Shown: piece by piece, positions 50,656 to 61,560 of the stretch
How the letters are laid out: each line of letters begins with the position of its first letter
Numbering within the stretch: the first letter of the stretch is position 1
From: Cardinalis cardinalis
Taxonomy: Eukaryota; Chordata; Aves; Passeriformes; Cardinalidae
Reading direction: 5' to 3'
NCBI GenBank assembly: GCA_014549065.1
Contig: JACDOX010000163.1
Span: forward strand, 393,028 to 457,027
Length of the DNA: 64,000 nt
Notes under the pieces: generated by a model
Told to the model about the DNA's origin: nothing
The model's input: only the letters and a program-made list of their open reading frames with translations
Database searches by the model: none
Position numbers and translations under genes: made by a program

Positions 50656-53108
50656 CAGGTGGTGATGGTCCCCATCCACAGGGCTCAGCCCCTCATCCAG
50701 AGGGTCACCTGTTCCAGTTCCAGAGTGTGCTGTGACCCACACAGGCTGGGAGACACCCNAAATCTCACCTGTGTGCCTGGGAACAGGGTCATGCTCAGCT
50801 GCCTGCCTGGGGAACCAAGGAGAGGAGACCCTCAGGAAAAACCAGCTTTATTGCTGATGCTCTGTCCTCTTTGTCACTCTGGACAAAGATAAGATCAGCC
50901 ATAGAAAAGGCACTTAGATGCCCCACACCAGTTCCTGTTTAAACCATGTTCCAGGGCTGCTGTCAGTAACACTGCTGCACATCCAGGGCTTCCTCACATC
51001 CAGATTCCCATCTCTGTGAAACTACCCCTGAATTTGGGTGTTTATTCCTAAAACAGCTGGTAATCTTCAGAACATCCTGGAAAAATTTAGTAGCCAAACT
51101 GTACACAGGGCATGAGCCTGGAGAGCCCAGGAGTCTCTGTTTCCTTGATGTGCTGGGTGCTGGGCACAGGACAGGAAGCTTTTCCTGCCCTACAGAACAC
51201 CTAAAGTGCATCCCCAGAAGGCAGGAGGACTGTAATAAGGCTAGCAGACTTCAGAAGAGCATTTAGTGCACATTAAGATGCTTTATAGGCATTTAGCCTG
51301 CCAGTGGATATTGATGAATAGTCCTGTACAGCCATTAGGAAGGGAAGGGCTCAGTCCTGATGGCCTCTGACACCTCAGTCCTGTTGGTGCTCAGGCTACC
51401 ACTCACACATCCAAGGAGACTCATTTTTCCCCACCAATATAATTTTGAAGCTTGGGCAAGATCTGCCTCCAGCAGGCTGGAATCTCACTACCTGAGACTT
51501 CTTTAAAAATTTATATGTTTCAAGATTAATACTNCTATTCATTGATTGATTATACTAAATACCTCTATAATGCACTGGGTTTGTTCCATTATGTTTCATT
51601 CATTTGTTGAATTTCATGTTTTATTGCTGCTGAAGTTATCTGAAAGGGAATCCTGTGAGTATCTTTGGACCAAGCTCCCTGAACTCTGCCACTGGACCGC
51701 AACTAGGATAAGTTAGAAAAAATGCTGCTTTGAAACCCCTTCAAATACTCTCAAGCATTGCTTTAGTATTCTCCAAAGTATTGCCCATGCAGGCTGGCTT
51801 CCCTCCCTGGCACAGTACAACCCTGTCATCCCCCTGGATGGGAGCATAAAAGAGGATTTCAGGAAAATCACGTTTCTGAAGGAAATACTCAGCACACCAG
51901 CCACTAGCACTCTCCAATACTGAGTTTTATTCAGCCTTATTCAGCAGTGGCCTCATGATTTTACTGAAATAAAATGTTCTGGGTAAATTGTTTCGTCTTT
52001 GAGACAGTTTGCAACTGTTTGCCCTTGGGGGAAAACGAGCGTGTAATTTTCTAGCTATTTTAAACCATGTAAGCACCAAGGAAAATAGTATGATTAATTT
52101 ATTTTGGAGTATGTTGATTACCTAGCAATTAAAGCTTTATAATATTTTTCTTTATGGAACAACAAAGGCCAGTTTAATGCTTTTACTTTAGTTCAGGCTC
52201 ATTGGACTGGCTTCATACCTGGTACAGACAGATTAATGCTCTGAAAGCACATGAAGTACCTATATGCAGCTGAACATGGCCCACTTAGCTCAAAAATANG
52301 ATGGGTCTTCACAGAAGGAACTTTCATTCATTCACAGCATCTGGTTCCATTACATTCAGCCCAATCAAGCCATGAAATTGAAATAAAATTACTTTTGACA
52401 GTGGTGGTGGCAGTGTAACAATGAAAGCAAGGTGGGGGGAAGGAAATATATATGTGGCAGGAGAGGCTCTAAGTGAGGACAAGCTGTGTAAAGTGCCTTT
52501 AAATTTTCAAATAAGTGACTGGGTGCGTGGGAAGATGAACTTGGAGCTTTCCCAAGTGCATTTCAGGTGCTCTTTAGAGCTGAGATTGTGTCTGTGTGAC
52601 AGGGCAGGGCAGCATAACCCTTTCCTGCACAGCATAGCCCTTTCCTGCACAGCATAGCCCTTTCCTTTCCTGCACAGGTGCTGCTGCCCAGGCCCCTGCC
52701 CCTTTGGGGGTGACAGGGGAGCTCCCCTCGCCCTGCAGCACCCTGTGTGCTGCACACCCTGCTGCTGCCTAGCTCTGCTCCTTGTGGGTACAGCTCCTGC
52801 TGCTGCCACCTTCCTCAGCTGTCCTGGGGCTCAGCTGGGTGGGAGCATGGAGGGAGGGAGGATGGCAAAGTGCAGAGCAGAGGAAAAGGTGGCTGAAGAA
52901 TATGGGTATTGTGCAGAACGTGGATAGAACCAGCATGGCACAAAGGGCTGTGGTTTCTGTCCCAAGGGCCCTGCCACCTCGTGTGTCACCTCTGAGCAGG
53001 GGCAGGGTGGGCTCTGTGTGTGTGGCTGTGGGGAAGCATCAGGCGTTGCTGCTCTGAGGTCTGTGGTGGTCTCTGCACTCAGTGAAAAACTTGGTGCAGC
53101 TTCGAAGC
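50656..53108. other. Unique intronic sequence
   Basis: No gene. Contains the small 20-bp repeat listed separately. Confidence 0.5.
52611..52670 (+). repeat. Tandem 20-bp repeat, about 3 units
   Basis: The unit AGCATAGCCCTTTCCTGCAC occurs three times in a row (the first with AACCC), and the last is followed by a partial TTTCCTGCAC. Confidence 0.9.
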
Positions 53109-53474
53109 TGTGAGCGTGTTCACAGGGGTTTTTGGATGAGGGAAGAGACNAGGATCTGACTGATTTATTATTGTATGATATATATTACGTTAAAACTACA
53201 CTAAAAGAATAGAAGAAAGGATTTCCTCAGAAGGCCAGCTAAGAATANAATAGGAAGGAATGATAACAAAGGTTTGTGGCTCAGCTCTCTGTCNGAGCCA
53301 GCTGACTGTGATTGGCCATTAATTANAAACATCCAACATGGGCCAATCCCAGATGCACNTGTTGCATTCCACAGCAGCAGANAANCATTGNTTNCNTTNT
53401 GTTCCTGAGGCCTCTCAGCTTCTCAGGAGGAAAAATCCTAAGGAAANGATTTTTCATAAAACATATCTACGACA
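53109..53474 (-). mobile_element. Solo LTR, family K, antisense
   Basis: Reverse-complement relative of 46100-46485 over its full length. Flanking hexamers CGAAGC (53103-53108) and CTAAGC (53475-53480) differ at one base, consistent with a 6-bp target duplication that has aged. AATAAA is intact on the minus strand (plus-strand TTTATT near 53161). The copy contains an unusual cluster of Ns at 53359-53399. Confidence 0.88.
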
Positions 53475-53734
53475 CTAAGCCACCATTACAAGAATCCCCA
53501 CTCACCACAGCTTGCCAATGAATTGTCTGCAGCAGGGTGGGAACATCTGCAAAGTGCCCTNTAAGGCATGAGGTGAGGGCTTGGTGTTCAGGGCAGGCAC
53601 ATCACACAGTTACAAACACAGTATCTGTTTCTAAGCATCCAGGTCCACAAGACAAAAGGGGTTCCCAGCTCCCCAGGCAGCTGGCACTGAGCACCTTAGG
53701 GCTGTGCCTTATTCTCAGTGTTATAGATAAGCAG

Positions 53735-54145
53735 TGTATTAGCTGGCTCTCACAATTAAGATACAGATATTATGTAGATGTATAATAATGTTATTGTGAG
53801 ATGTCATTCCATAGTCTTCTTTCCCTCCCCCNTTGTAATAGCCTTAGCAGTCAGACATTCAGAGGAGGCTGGCTTGGTACCAGGANGGGCAGCAGAACAA
53901 CACCTGACCTCCAGTCAAGGTGTAAAAAGTGATCTCCACCAGTGGACAGCAGAGAAAGAGTTGGCTGACAAAGCTTTCAGAGGGACTAGGGATATAAAAG
54001 GCAGAACATGCATTTTGTAGATGAGCCACGTGGCAGGCAGCCACAGNGGGGGCTNTCANTGCTGTAATTTTTCTTTATTTAGTCCTTTGTTGTAGTTTTT
54101 GTTAAAGTTTAATACTTCTTTTAAAAAGTGAGCAGTCATTTCNCA
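53735..54145 (+). mobile_element. LTR, family E, sense, with a possible primer-binding site
   Basis: Aligns with the reverse complements of 54307-54704 and 110-634, including CTCTCACAATTAA, CTGACCTCCAGTCAAG, CTGTAAT and CTTTGTTGTA blocks. It starts TGTATTAGC and ends TCNCA. Three bases later comes TGGTGCCGC, placed where a retroviral primer-binding site would be; I could not assign it to a tRNA. The polyadenylation hexamer reads AATACT (54111-54116) where both antisense relatives have AATAAA. Confidence 0.72.
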
Positions 54146-54306
54146 CGTTGGTGCCGCNGCTCTGAGGGCTGTGCACAGAGGAGCTCTGCTCAGACACACT
54201 GTGCCAGCCTCTCCCACCAGATCGGGGTGGGCACACAGAGTCAGAGTGTTTCCCAGGCTGAGCTGCTGTGTCTGTGGCAGGACTGGACTGTGTTTAGGGA
54301 AATAGG

Positions 54307-54704
54307 TGTTAGAAATTATACTTCCAAATATTTTTAAAAGTTTATTTAACCCTTATCAAAAATACAATAGCAGACTGAATAGAGAAAATATTACAGCTCT
54401 GGGAGCAGAGGATCTTTCCCACCAGGTGCTCACCCACACAATGGAAGTGTCAACTTTTAACCCTTTAGTTCTGTCCATTGACTCCTTCTTCCCTGTCCAG
54501 TGGTGGAAATCACTCCCTTACCTCTTGACTGGAGGTCAGCTGTTGCCANAGTAACAGTGCCACCCTCCCAAATGTCCCAAACCCAGGGCACCCCTGAGAA
54601 CAACACAAGGGGGTAAAACATAACTGTAAGTCTATAAAACTTCTCTTAACGTATATACAGGATATTTGCCTTTTAATTGTGAGAGTCAACCATGGCATTA
54701 CTCA
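54307..54704 (-). mobile_element. LTR, family E, antisense
   Basis: Inverted relative of 53735-54145, separated from it by about 160 bp. AATAAA is intact on the minus strand (plus-strand TTTATT at 54341-54346). No matching target duplication and no primer-binding-like bases follow it. It is a separate insertion, since proviral LTRs would be in the same orientation. Confidence 0.75.
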
Positions 54705-54769
54705 TCTGTCACACAGGGATGTGCTGAAGGCTGTGGAAACACTTCCCAGCTTGCAGGTTCTTGGGTTTC

Positions 54770-55307
54770 TGTGGTTGGGATGACCCCCAAGGNATTAGAA
54801 AGTCTCTCTTTCCCAGCCTTGTGACCGAAGAAGAAGTCGAGATTCCTCTGTTCTGCTTTTCAGGGTTGTTTATTTTCTCATACTTATGACATTCCTTCTC
54901 TGACCTGCTGAGATCTGTCCAGCANGTTTTATTTATTGACAATAATTTTCCAATAGCTATCACCTATGTTAGACAGTCTGTCTCTACTCTAAACCAATCC
55001 AAAAGTGTCACCATCACAGCAGAGGATGGAGGNCAAGAAGAAGGACAGGACACACCCAGATTCCTCCATCTTNCCTCTTGAACCCCCATTCTAAATCCCC
55101 AAAATTCTACTTTTTCACCCTGTGACAAATTCACTATCATTTGACTCAAACTCTCGTGGCTTGTAAATCCTCACACGAGGTTGGTAATTGTTTCCATGGG
55201 CTAAAATCAAAGGCACAGGTGTTTGTGACTCTGTGCCAAGGTCTCTGAGCCCCTGCCAGGGTCTGGAGCCCTCCAGGGCAGCCAGAGCAATGTCCTGGGT
55301 CCCAACA
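54770..55307 (-). mobile_element. Solo LTR, family 3
   Basis: On the minus strand it starts TGTTGGGACCCAGG and ends near CCAACCACA. It contains an AGATGGAGGAATCTGGG stretch and an intact AATAAA (plus-strand TTTATT near 54870). The layout resembles family 2, suggesting related ERVL-like LTRs, which I infer from recollection of songbird families. No clear target duplication was found. Confidence 0.75.
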
Positions 55308-55474
55308 ACAGCGGTGGCTGTGTGTCTTGGTTTTGTATGGGAGGTATTTNCAGAAGCANTGTAAAATTTCAGCTACTGGAAAGCTAGACACATTTCTGTG
55401 GAAAACACGTGTTAAAATGATAGAAAATAGGAGCTTTCTCCTTTTGTTCTGGTTTGGGAGCAGCTAAGCAGGCC

Positions 55475-55745
55475 TGGCCGTTGTCCCGGGGGGGCCGGGC
55501 CGGGCAGGCTCTCCTGTGGGGCCGGGCCCTGTCCCGCGGTGTTTGTGCCCTGCACGAGCTGTCCCCACAGGACACCTCAGCGCAGTGGCCGTGTCCCGTG
55601 TGTCAGGGCTCATTTCCAGGCTGTTGGTGATGGGGACACGGCCCTGGCAGCCCAGGCAGGCTCTGTGCCCGCGGCCCTGAGGCCCTGCAGCCTGCCCAGG
55701 TCCCCAGCGGAGTCGGGGCTGGGGAGGGAGCTGCTGTGGGAGCTG
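55475..55745. promoter_or_regulatory. CpG-dense GC-rich tract (candidate CpG island)
   Basis: I counted about 16 CpG dinucleotides in roughly 245 bases, far denser than the surroundings. It begins with a G-rich run at 55488-55504 (CCCGGGGGGGCCGGGCCGGG), which could fold as a G-quadruplex. It lies between two antisense LTRs and follows a TGTCTTGG-like start at 55322. It may be the 5' region of another retroviral element or an orphan promoter. No gene or TATA motif supports either choice. Confidence 0.5.
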
Positions 55746-55829
55746 CTCCCTCCTGCAGTGCTGAGCCTGTTCAGAGACAAGTGCTTCCTTTGATTTCTCT
55801 AAATTCCTCATAATGGATTCTCTGGGTCT

Positions 55830-56386
55830 GGATTGAAGGCACTTGAGACAGTAGTTTCATGTTGGGACTCAGGTGTTTATTATTTCTTATCAGTAAAACA
55901 GTCTCGCTGCTGTGAGTTCAGCAGCTTTTCATTAGAAGACACAAAATGGCCAACAATCCCTTGGGACAAGGTCTTTTAAGACTAAACTATCCAATTAAGA
56001 ACTGACACCTGGATTATTTTCCCTTTTAACCCAATNACTGATCCCACAGAGCTCACAGTGCAGACTTTTCTGCCCAATTACAAAATGCCACCCAAACCCA
56101 TGGAGAAGNANGAAGAAGCAGCATGAAGAAGAAANCCAGGACAGCCCCCTGTGCCCTCCATCTTGCTGCCATCCACANCACACTAAAAACCCCAAACCNT
56201 CAATTTCTCACCCAGTGATCCACCTGCACTGCTCTCTATAATCTGTTGCACACTTTTGTGGGTTCCAGTCTATCTTGAGGTCTGGGGAACTTTCTCCATG
56301 GCTGAGGGTCACAGTCAGTGCTGCCCTGGGGGTCAGGGCACCCAGAGCAGACACAGCAATATTCCCTGTGGTCCCTGGGGTTGCAC
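55830..56386 (-). mobile_element. Solo LTR, family 2, diverged
   Basis: Same plus-strand layout as 1022-1607: GTTGGGACTCAGGTGTTTATT, ATTAAGAACTGACACC, CCCATGGAGAAG, and an end at CCCTGGGGTTGCACA. AATAAA is intact (plus-strand TTTATT at 55876-55881). It carries more differences than the other two copies, so it is probably older. The left edge is uncertain. Confidence 0.68.
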
Positions 56387-57755
56387 ACCCTCATTACCTC
56401 TGATGAGAAGCTGCATTTTCCCTCCAGTTGTCCTGGGCCTGAACCTGCAGCTGTTGTGTATCCTGTTTGTGCTCACTCACCAAATCAGTCACCTCCACAG
56501 ACTCTATTCTGTGCTGTTGCTTTTTAAACNGGCTTCTGAATGTTTCTGTGATTGAGGGAAGGATTCATTGAGCATTAACCCATCTGGGCTTGCACATCCC
56601 ACCCCAGCTGGCTGGCAGGGTCCCTGGCACAGCTCTGGTGTGAGGTGGCTCCTGTCTGCTGCAGGCCCTGGGCTGCTCCCATCAAACCTGGGTATTTCCT
56701 CCCTCCTTCAAGCATTCTGGAAGCAAGGTGGAAATGTTGGACATTCTACCCCATATGTCTGCTGCCCCATTGGTGAGTCAGGACTTTGCTGAATGTTTTG
56801 ATAAGTGTAAAAATGATGAAGAGATGTCAAGGCAGGAGAGGATGCCAGTTTCTGTTCTCTGTTTGGTTTCTCTCTTTGACAAGGGTATGTTGCTGTTTTG
56901 TAGGAATTGTTGGTTTTGGTTTTGTGCTCTTTTTCCCCAGTGTGTTAGAATGCACCATTTATTTTTCTAGGTTAGTGGGTAAGATCTCATGCAAATTGTT
57001 CCTGAAAACAGCTTGCTTTCCTTGTCCATGAACAGTGTGCCTTTTCATGAATATATTTAGCCCTCTCATAAACATGGATAGTTCCTAAAGCCAGTGTCTT
57101 TCTCTTTACACATCCAAGGCTGCCAGAAACCAGTCCAGAGAAAGCAATTTTTATTTACCACAGCACTTCTCCAGCCTCACTATTTCTGGAGGTGTTTTCA
57201 AAGGCAAATGTACAGAAAGCAGCAGCTGTTTTAGTCACACACATGAAACTCAAGTTAGCTGAGGAATGAATTTTACAACACATCACTTTTACTGTCATAC
57301 CTGAAATGAGTGATTTAACTGATGACTATAATTTAAATCAAAATATTGCAGGCTTCATTCAGGAAAAGTAGGTGATATTTAAATGAGGAAATAAATCGGG
57401 ATTGAAACTCGAGACTTTGTTTTCTGATGCTAATTTTGAAAATAATGAACACAGTTCATCTTGTTGCACACATTGCACTGCACCACTCCCTGAGGCTCCT
57501 GGTGCTGTGCTGGGGGCACTGGCTGCTCCTGCCAGGGCTCACCTCAGACCTTCCCAAGTTCAGTGCTGTNCCAGGTGGATTCTGTGTGGCTGCAGCCCAC
57601 CCTGGTGTGTGGAATTAAGGCCTTTTCCCACTGAGTAAATCCCTGGGTGGTTACAGAGGCAAGAACAGATCAGCTGACAAGGTTGGGGATGAGTGGTGGG
57701 GCAGGAGCCCTCTGTGTGTGAATAGCAGCTGGCCAGAAATCCAGCAGGAGCAAGG
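56387..57755. other. Unique intronic sequence
   Basis: No gene or repeat recognised. Confidence 0.5.
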
Positions 57756-58201
57756 TGATGCCTTTGGAGGGTACCTAAAAACAGAGGCCAGACAAAATCA
57801 AGGCAATAAAAANCAGTTCTATTTATTGAAGGGCCTTCAGGTACATTTAGGGCAGATGAAGCCCCCAGGGGCTACACCCAAAATGGACCATGGGTCATGG
57901 GTTTGCACACTTTTATAAGTTTGGGCCATTTGCATATTGGGGGTTCATCTGCCAATTCCAGCTTCAGGTAATGAAGCCATGTACCCCAAGTTTGCTCCCC
58001 CAACTCACTTTTGTTTCCATCCCTCAGGGCCTGAGGCAGTGAGGTGTCCTTGATTGCCAGGCCTGGAGAGGAATTGTTGTGTCTGCCCAAAATGGGAAAG
58101 CAGCAGCTCACACTGTGTGTGGGGTTTAGAGTTATACACTACAGAACTGCAGGATTACAAATACATGGAAAATATACAAATCCTAAAATCCTAAGGCATC
58201 A
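57756..58201 (-). mobile_element. Solo LTR, family A, copy 3
   Basis: Begins TGATGCCTTTGG, ends CCTAAGGCATCA, and is bracketed by a perfect AAGG (57752-57755 and 58202-58205). On the minus strand a CTTATAAAAG TATA-like box (near 57910) is followed about 85 bases later by AATAAA. It is nearly identical to 61113-61560, so both are young. Confidence 0.92.
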
Positions 58202-61112
58202 AAGGTGTGCTGCTCTGCTTGAAGGGTTCCTTGACAGGGGCATCTCCTCCCTCCTTGCTTAAGGGAGGGTCCCCTTCCTGTGCCCACATTTATTTCTGGT
58301 TTTTAACAAATAACATGTTGTGTAAGTTATCTGTCATATCATATTTCTCTGCAATCAGAGGATATTTTGAAAGGCAGGTGCATCAAGTCAGGCTTGTGAC
58401 AGGTTTCATGGGTGTGAGGGAAGCTGGAAGGGCCCAGGGCAGGGGAGGGNAGTGGCTGCCAGGCTGCAGGAGCTGCCAGTGAAGTGGGAATCAGGCACGT
58501 GGGAAAGTCACAAATGTGATCTGCTTGTCCTTTTCCTGCTGCTGAATTCCATCTGTGTTCNCTCATGGGGTGTCAAGAAGTCACCTTGGTTCTTTTAGGC
58601 AAAAGGATTTCTTCTCTTCACGTGCACATTTGATGATGGTTAGAGAAAATGAGGATGTAATCAATCAGTGAAGTTTGTTATTTTANAATATGGAGCACTT
58701 TCAGTCTGCTTTAGTCTGCTCATGCTGACAGATGAAGCTGAAGTTTCCTGGATGCTTCCAGAAGGAGGGACCCAATGTCCTCAGGTTCAGGGTGAGTTCA
58801 GGCTTCTCTGTGCACAGAAGTGAACTGAATCCTGAGCTGTGCTGGTTCCCTGTTCATACACAGAAGGGAATTTCTCCTGAATAACTCTGTTTGCCAATAG
58901 AGCAGCCTTTGGGGGGAGATTTTCTGGCACAGCTCTCTGAGGATCTTGTAGCCATCGGGCTGGTGTTTGTGCTGAGCTCTCCTGTGGATCTTGTCACCTC
59001 TAACTGGAGCAGGTCCAGTTCTGCAAGACAAAAGGGAGTTTTCAAGAAACCATGGGCAATCTCTTACTTTTGGACACTTAAGGCTGACTTAGCAGCCTTA
59101 ACAGTTAGAGATTATCATGCATAGATACANACTGGTCTATGCATCTGTTAATTATCTTCCCTGATCCACCAAAATGATGGAATATTTTTCTCAGTCACAT
59201 GTAAGTGATATTGATGCTGGAAGGGAGCAGGTGATACAAATCATTGCAGTGCTTGGTTCTTGGTTTAGAGCAAAAGAATGGGCTTCTCTTAAGTGCCTTC
59301 TCATTTTAATGTGATACAGCTTTCATAGTNGGAGTAGGTTTCCAGAAAGAAAATCAGTCTGGGGTCCCCAAACTNCAGCTGGCAAGTGTAAATCTACTGC
59401 CTTGTTCCCGAGGAAGAAGCAAAAGCCAAGGTTTTGTGGGGAAAGGCACACAGTTGTCCTGGTTGGTTGCTGCAGGGGAATTAGTTTGGGATCTGGATGC
59501 CAGATCTCTCCATGTGCCTCAGCAGGTCCATTTGCAGCTTCCTTTTTGGAAGATGCCATCCCAGGTGTGTTTGCTGTTCACTGACTCCAGATGTGCACAA
59601 GTAACAAATGAGAAAAAATATTTCAGTAATGACTTGGGGATGGTAGGGAGGGAATGGAAAAGTGCTAAGACTCATCTTTTCCCAGCTGTGAAGTGTATTT
59701 GTGGTCCTTGTTCCCTTCTGGCTCCANCCCATTTGCTACACTAATACAAAAAGGAGGAAGAGGAGGAGGAGGAGGTTGGGCCAGGTTCCCTGGGAAGAGA
59801 GGCACAATCCAGTGTCCATGTTGGCAGTGCTGCTCCTGCCAGGANAGGAATCTTCACTTCCCAGCTCAATATCTTTGGGTTTCAGTGAAGAAAATACATC
59901 TCATCAAAAGAAGATGAAGATTATCTTAAACCAGTGGGAAGAGATTTCAAAACAAAACCCCTCAGAAATGGGATAGAACCTGTGAGTCTCTGTGCAGCTT
60001 CAAATGCACTGCAGACAAAAGTACCTCTGGGTTCCCTGAGCTCTGAAGAATATCATTAAAGTAAAAGAGATCATTGCTTGAAAAGGGAATTCAAGAGTGG
60101 CACAAACCCTTCATAATTTCAAATATGAAGTCTCTTCTGGGAGAGCAGTAACTCAGGGATCCTGAAAGATCAACGAGGTTTTTGTGAACTTGAGGTTTTT
60201 CTCTGTGTTTTTGTGTTGGGGTTTGGTGGGGGTTTTTTGTGGGTTCTTTTCTAAAAAAAAAAAAAAAGGCTGCATCCTTCATCCCTTCTCTAAAACCCAG
60301 AGGTGATTAGAGAGCTCCTGTGGAGCCTCAAACTGCTATCCTGAGATGATAGAAAAGTTGTGAATAACCATATCTTGGGAAAAATCTTTGAGCTTTACCG
60401 AAAAAAAAATAAGAGAGTAGTAAGGACAAATCAGCCAGAGAGGTAAATGTGTGCAAGCATTTTGTCACCTGAGATTGAAGCTGGATCCTGCACTCCTTAA
60501 AAATAAATAAATAAAGAAGTAAAAGTAGGTTTAATCATTNCCTGGAAGTGAGATCCCTGCTGGAGCAATTAATTCATAAAGCTGCCTTGCAGGCCTGTGG
60601 GAGCTGGGCTGGCAGCAGTGATTAATGCTGGCTGCAGGAAGCAGCCCTGGGGAGGGATCATGAATTACTTAACCCTGCCCAAAAGGCCTTTGCCAGGAGC
60701 CCCCCACCAACAGGTAACAAGGGGGAAACTGGAATTTATCAGTGATTGAACAGGAGGGGCAGATGCCTCCTGAGGCAGAGGAGAGGCCTTGGATGGGATG
60801 GAAGTGCCCATCCATGTCACAGGGCATCTTTTTGTGACTTTCTAAACAAGTGTACCTGTGCTGTCCTAGACAGTTTGGCTTTTTTTTTTTTTTACCTTAA
60901 TGTGGATTATTGTTACTTAAGATTAACAAACCATATTTTTTATTTGATATTGCAGATCCATAAACTAGATTTTTCCAATTGAAGAAGTTTAGCAATTACT
61001 CCAACTCCCCAGCACATCCATGGGGATNCATCCAAAGGCTCCTGAGCCCTTGCAGCTGGGAAAGCCCCAGGAGAGGAGCAAGCCCTGGTTTTGNGGTGCT
61101 GCTGAAATCTTT
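58202..61112. other. Unique intronic sequence
   Basis: No retroviral coding sequence lies here, although both neighbours are family A LTRs. Simple repeats: (GGA)n at 59751-59776, an A-run at 60254-60267 and a T-run near 60881. Confidence 0.5.
59751..59776 (+). repeat. (GGA)n purine tract
   Basis: About eight GGA/AGA triplets. Confidence 0.9.
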
Positions 61113-61560
61113 TGGTGCCTTTTTGGGCTACCTAAAAACAGAGGCCAGACAAAATCAAGGCAATAAAAAGCAGTTAGTTCTATTTATTGAAGGGCCTTCA
61201 GGTACATTTAGGGCAGACCAAGACTCACAAGGGCTGCACCCAAAATGGACCATGGGTCATGGGTTTTCACACTTTTATAAGTTTGGGCCGTTTGCATATT
61301 GAGGGTTCATCTTCCAATTCCAGCTTCAGGTAATGAAGCCATGTACCCCCAGGTTGCTCCCCCAACTCACTTTTGTTTCCATCTCTCAGGCCTGAGGCAG
61401 TGAGGTGTCCTTGATTGCCAGGCCTGGAGAGGAATTGTTGTGTCTGCCCAAAATGGGAAAGCAGCAGCTCACACTGTGTGTGGNGTTTAGAGTTATACAC
61501 TACAGAACTGCAGGATTACAAATACATGAAAAATAGAAAAGCTGAAATCCCAAGGCCTCA
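61113..61560 (-). mobile_element. Solo LTR, family A, copy 4
   Basis: Begins TGGTGCCTTTTTGGG and ends CCCAAGGCCTCA. Flanks CTTT (61109-61112) and GTTT (61561-61564) differ at one base. The TATA-like CTTATAAAAG and AATAAA are intact. It is close to copy 3 but with its own flanks, so it is an independent insertion. Confidence 0.9.

Noticed and set aside
53735..54704. Family E pair as one small provirus
   Set aside because: The two LTRs are in opposite orientations; a provirus has both in the same direction.
60870..61010. T-run and following open frame as a possible terminal exon
   Set aside because: The sequence after the T-run has no glypican C-terminal features, such as a hydrophobic GPI signal, and no clean acceptor in frame.
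57756..61560. Two near-identical same-strand LTRs as the ends of one provirus
   Set aside because: Each has its own target duplication (AAGG on both sides of the first), and the 2.9 kb between them has no retroviral coding sequence.
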